Shown here: piece after piece, positions 61,501 to 64,000 of the stretch | Layout of the letters: each line of letters begins with the position of its first letter | Position numbering within the stretch: the stretch's first letter is position 1 | Assembly (NCBI GenBank): GCA_000149265.1 | Contig: CH003281.1 | Location: 779,031-843,030, forward strand | DNA length: 64,000 bases | Direction of reading: 5' to 3' | Source: Ciona savignyi | Taxonomy: Eukaryota; Chordata; Ascidiacea; Phlebobranchia; Cionidae | Made by a program: the position numbers and the translations under genes | Notes under the pieces: generated by a model | The model's database searches: none | The model's input: the letters and a program-made list of their open reading frames with translations, nothing else | Told to the model about the DNA's origin: nothing

Positions 61501-63368
61501 TATTGTAGTTACCAATATCACCCCCTTACAGACGGTAATATCGAATGGGGTTCAACCACCCCACATGCTGGCTCAAACTGATGGGTCCCTTCTCTACTAC
61601 ACTCCATTTGAATACCCCCACTCAGCTATCGCCCCAGCTCTTGAATACAACATAGTTGACCCCAATGGCTTACTAGGTATCTTACCATTTTGCAATGTTG
61701 GTATACAGTGTGCTGTTAAATTACTATGAATTTGTACTAAATAGAATATATCGTTGTACTTTTTAAATAGAATATATATTTATACATTCTAAAGAGAAAT
61801 AGACGGACTTAATTGGGACTTCAAAGTGGAATTTTTGGCATTTGCTGTTTAATTTTCAGAATGAGCCAGAATTCCTGGCCTACTTAAGCCAAGAGATCAA
61901 TTTAAAAAAAGCTGTTAAGGATTGAGCAAAAATGCTTCTTAGTTTTGAGTCAGTACTTTAGCTCTGGTTAAGCTAAGCGGGCAATTTTGCGGCAGAAAAT
62001 ATTTGGTCAAAGCAAAAATTTGTAGTTTTAGGCGGCAACTTGTAGGAATTTTGTGAGACATAACTTGGTTAAAATACCATTCATGCAACCAAGCCAGCTA
62101 AGGTAGGAAAAAGGTAAAAAGTAGGTCAGTGATGTCATCACACATAGTTGAAGTGTTTAGTCATGCTCCAGTGCACACAAGAGATTAGATTACAAGTTTA
62201 GACGCCAGATTTTAAGAGAAATTTCTTCAGAAAACAAAAGTTTTTTCAAATATTTAAAAACTAAAATTCCAGAGTGGTTGCTAGTCCTTAAGTTTTTGAA
62301 TTTCGTTGCTAATTTTTTACCTTTTACAAAACTATGTGACCTATTTCGACTAATTTTGTAATAGTTATTTTGTTTTTTTGTTGTAGGTTTTGAGCTTATA
62401 ACACTCAGTAAAAAATAATTTTAAAACCTTTTGTATGTACGGCAGGCTATAGCCTGGATAGATTTCTGTTGATCATTTCAAAATAGTACTTTTTTTTCGA
62501 ATGTGATTTCAAATTAAGAAATGTAACATTTGAAAACAAATATAAATTCACTGCACAATACCTTAAAAAAGAAAAATAATCCATAGATTTTCTTGGTTTG
62601 ATAATTGTCTACCAACTAATAAAATCGTTATTTGTCGTTTAAAACTTTAATTTTTTGTAAAATTCCGGAAATTTTCACAAAATTTAATAATTTTTTTTTC
62701 TTTTCAGGTAAAGCTCATCTTCACATGTGAAGGAATTTCGTAAATTTTTCTATGACGGGTTTCAATTATATGCAGTGTGTACCATTACCCTCATTATTTA
62801 GGCTGTACCTCGCGCTAATCATACAATTAACAACCCTGTATATTCCACCATTTCATACTATTGTCTAGCGGCCAAATTAAAATTGCAGTATAATTGTAAT
62901 GTAGGTGTATTAAATAGCGGTGATTATTATGCATGCAGCTTGTATCTGACTTTTTTAATTTTTTTAATGCATTCATATAATTTTTTTTAACATTTAAAAT
63001 GTCAAGTCAAATTTCTGTAAAATTTTAAATTTAGCCAATATGTATATTGTATATATATTACAATCTTTCCTGACATTTTTATAATAAAAATAGTATTTTC
63101 CAATCAAATTTTTTTTATCCCCTTAAAAACATAATTTTGTTTCTGATTCCTACACATGATTTCAGCCATTTTCACCCCGCACTATTTTTATAGCCTTTTT
63201 TCTGTGATTCAAATCCTAAATTCCCCACCCCCTTTTTATTGTAAAATTTGACCCCCCCTTACCCCACTTCCTTTTAACCGGATTCTTTGCACCCAGGAGC
63301 ACCGTGTGGAACTAAAATAGTTAGACCCCCAGCGGGGACCCGGGTTCACCCGTACCAACGGCCCCCAG
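46503..63368 (+). CDS. QKI: Quaking/How STAR-family RNA-binding protein (3' end beyond 63,368)
   Basis: Exons: 46503-46839 (1a), 50817-50944, 51567-51683, 58233-58376, 60013-60097, 60805-60926, 61532-61676, 63297-63368; all phases agree. The protein binds ACUAAY-type RNA elements and controls splicing, stability and translation. Seen: a Pro/Gln/Ser-rich N-terminus, Qua1 (about 78-113, [10 protein letters not shown] to RILDEE), the KH region ([31 protein letters not shown], with [10 protein letters not shown] and the [17 protein letters not shown] strand), and Qua2 ([13 protein letters not shown]). A proline-rich linker then leads to [10 protein letters not shown] and the TRVHPYQR tail motif that precedes the variable C-termini of vertebrate QKI. 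The frame is still open at 63368 (phase 1), so the last exon lies outside or is unseen. Intron 3 (51684-58232) is 6.5 kb and holds a hAT element and CRE sites. Confidence 0.93.
48494..48643 (+). CDS. Short basic ORF upstream of Quaking exon 1b
   Basis: A 49-codon frame begins [16 protein letters not shown] and is rich in Arg and Ser. It lies in less AT-rich sequence 0.55 kb before the exon 1b start codon, so it could be an upstream ORF in a long leader or chance. No splice site or homologue supports it. Confidence 0.15.
   Translation: MSCRRCGRQLLRHNRNARTTDEDRIRKRVIPNSTRRSERRSLSIVAQLN
49069..49133 (+). other. 5' UTR intron of the Quaking exon 1b transcript
   Basis: TTAGACAG|GTGAGTAATA to GTGTACTTTTCAG gives a 65-bp intron ending 55 bp before the exon 1b ATG. 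Its presence argues that exon 1b has its own promoter and leader. Confidence 0.6.
49189..49558 (+). CDS. QKI: Quaking alternative first exon 1b with a second Qua1 domain
   Basis: This exon encodes 123 residues ending LDEG at the same phase 1 donor as exon 1a (GAAG|GTAAAG), so it joins the shared exon at 50817 without a frame change. The N-terminal 80 residues are rich in Ser, Thr, Asn and Gln and unlike exon 1a. Residues 85-123 form a second Qua1 ([15 protein letters not shown] to HVERLLDE). It aligns with the 1a version at YLxQLLxDKKQ and the H.xRxLDE end, and differs in between. The two exons cannot be used together, since each begins with a start codon and carries the whole dimerisation domain. 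They therefore appear to be alternative promoters giving two Quaking isoforms. Confidence 0.88.
49381..49392 (+). promoter_or_regulatory. Candidate bipartite Quaking response element in exon 1b
   Basis: ACTAACTCTAAC contains the ACUAAY core followed two bases later by a UAAY half-site, the published bipartite form of the Quaking target. A second ACTAAC core lies at 49150-49155 in the leader. Both would be in the 1b mRNA. Confidence 0.35.
51190..51320. repeat. Short tandem repeat in Quaking intron 2
   Basis: Four to five imperfect copies of a unit of about 28 bp containing TTGTGACATCACACTAGCT. Confidence 0.8.
53836..54045 (+). promoter_or_regulatory. Cluster of CRE palindromes in Quaking intron 3
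   Basis: TGACGTCA occurs at 53836-53843, 53936-53943 and 54022-54029, with TGACGTCT at 54038-54045. The surrounding 53.4-55.5 kb are richer in G and C than the rest of the intron. This may be an intronic enhancer or a further promoter. Confidence 0.4.
56646..57761. mobile_element. hAT-type element with perfect 8-bp target duplication, in Quaking intron 3
   Basis: The 1,116-bp element has 18-bp inverted termini, TAGGGATGCACAATATAG at the left and CTATATTGTGCATCCCTA at the right, flanked by GCTAGATG on both sides (56638-56645 and 57762-57769). Sub-terminal ATTCGAATC and ATTCTAGA motifs recur near the ends. No long frame is present, so it is non-autonomous. Confidence 0.93.
59700..59935. repeat. 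Degenerate G-rich minisatellite in Quaking intron 4
   Basis: Imperfect units of about 30 bp built on TTGTGGGGGTCTTAATT- and GTAGGGGTTT-like sequence. It ends about 75 bp before exon 5. Confidence 0.6.
61155..61255 (-). mobile_element. tRNA-like SINE head fragment in Quaking intron 6
   Basis: On the minus strand a B-box-like GGGTTGAAACCC and the ACTGGCTAGTCAGTTGAG block of the local SINE head are visible, in diverged form. Confidence 0.4.
62708..62730 (+). CDS. QKI: Possible alternative 3' exon of Quaking with a short tail
   Basis: A strong acceptor (AATTTTTTTTTCTTTTCAG) at 62707 is followed in the frame set by exon 7 by GKAHLHM and a stop. Vertebrate QKI also ends in short alternative tails, but those follow the HPYQR motif, while this one would omit it. 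Usage is unproven. Confidence 0.3.
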
Positions 63369-64000
63369 GTAATTCCCCCTAATCCCTAACTTTTATTTTA
63401 GTTTCTAGGTCAATGTCTTAAGCCAAGAACATCATTTTTTTAGTGAAAAAACCTGATCTCATCTGTTTTTCATCTGTAGCTTTTTATAAGATTGCAGTCT
63501 TGTATATACGTGCCTTATACAGTATTTCTATGGTGCTTGAAATGACGCTATTTGCCGATCATTTTTAAACAGGATGTAAAATGCATTTTACCAAGCAGTG
63601 TGCCACACCATACGTAATTCGCTTATTAATAACTTTTCTAACTTTTTATTGTTTAGAAAGTTTTTTATATATTTTTAAATCCCAATGAATTATTATTTTT
63701 TCTTGTTTTACCTATATTTGTATCTCTTCCTGCTTTTTATAGCTTTATACCGTATTATATTCACTATTTTTGTTTTGACTGATGGAAAGTAAGTCTGAAA
63801 AAAATGTGCAACACTTTTACCATATGCTGCCTGTTAAATCGTGCAACTTATTTCCACCTTATATTGTAAGCAGTGCTGCCTGTTCCAATTTTATCCAACA
63901 ATCTTTTAAGCAATGTTCCACAGTTAAATGAGTGTAAATAAAATTTCGCCCAATATGGGTATGGTGCAAGCTAAAGAGTCTGTATGTATTCTTATAGATG

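Noticed and set aside
1-64000. CRISPR arrays, operons or other prokaryotic systems
   Set aside because: Spliced animal genes, SINEs and polyadenylation signals show nuclear eukaryotic DNA. The only regular repeats are minisatellites without spacers.

Overview
The window looks like nuclear DNA of a tunicate, most likely Ciona or a close relative. It is AT-rich, with intron-containing animal genes, single genes standing for vertebrate paralogue groups (one ZDHHC9/14/18-type enzyme, one Quaking), very short introns mixed with long ones, and many small tRNA-derived SINEs and short hAT-type elements. The organism call is an inference from this pattern; no marker gene names the species. Exons were assembled by eye from splice sites, codon phase and family conservation.

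Layout. 1-5,000 (+): a small secreted-peptide gene (coding 3893-4904, three exons) lies beside a diverged relative (2473-2577), each preceded by an array of a 26-bp minisatellite. 5,000-8,900: SINEs and AT-rich sequence. 9,170-12,604 (-): a three-exon gene for a 134-residue single-pass membrane protein of unknown function. 15,411-15,791 (-): a single-exon homologue of HOATZ, a ciliary/flagellar protein. 15,800-19,100: SINE-rich divergent intergenic region with a hAT element nested inside a SINE. 19,105-32,676 (+): a complete ten-exon ZDHHC14/18/9-type palmitoyltransferase (546 aa) with a U12-type AT-AC intron. 32,700-46,300: repeat-rich spacer holding a small gene for an Arg-rich secreted peptide (36,946-37,235), a decayed copy of its promoter region 1.8 kb upstream, and a cluster of tRNA-Ser-like elements (38,548-39,990). 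46,503 to beyond the right edge (+): the Quaking/How STAR RNA-binding gene, with two alternative first exons that each encode their own Qua1 dimerisation domain, then shared KH, Qua2 and tail exons.

The genes do not form a pathway; this is an ordinary animal gene neighbourhood. The points most worth following up are the paired Qua1 first exons, the AT-AC intron proved by reading frame, and the two unrelated-looking small secreted-peptide loci, each with a signal peptide, an acidic C-terminal coding exon and a duplicated upstream region.
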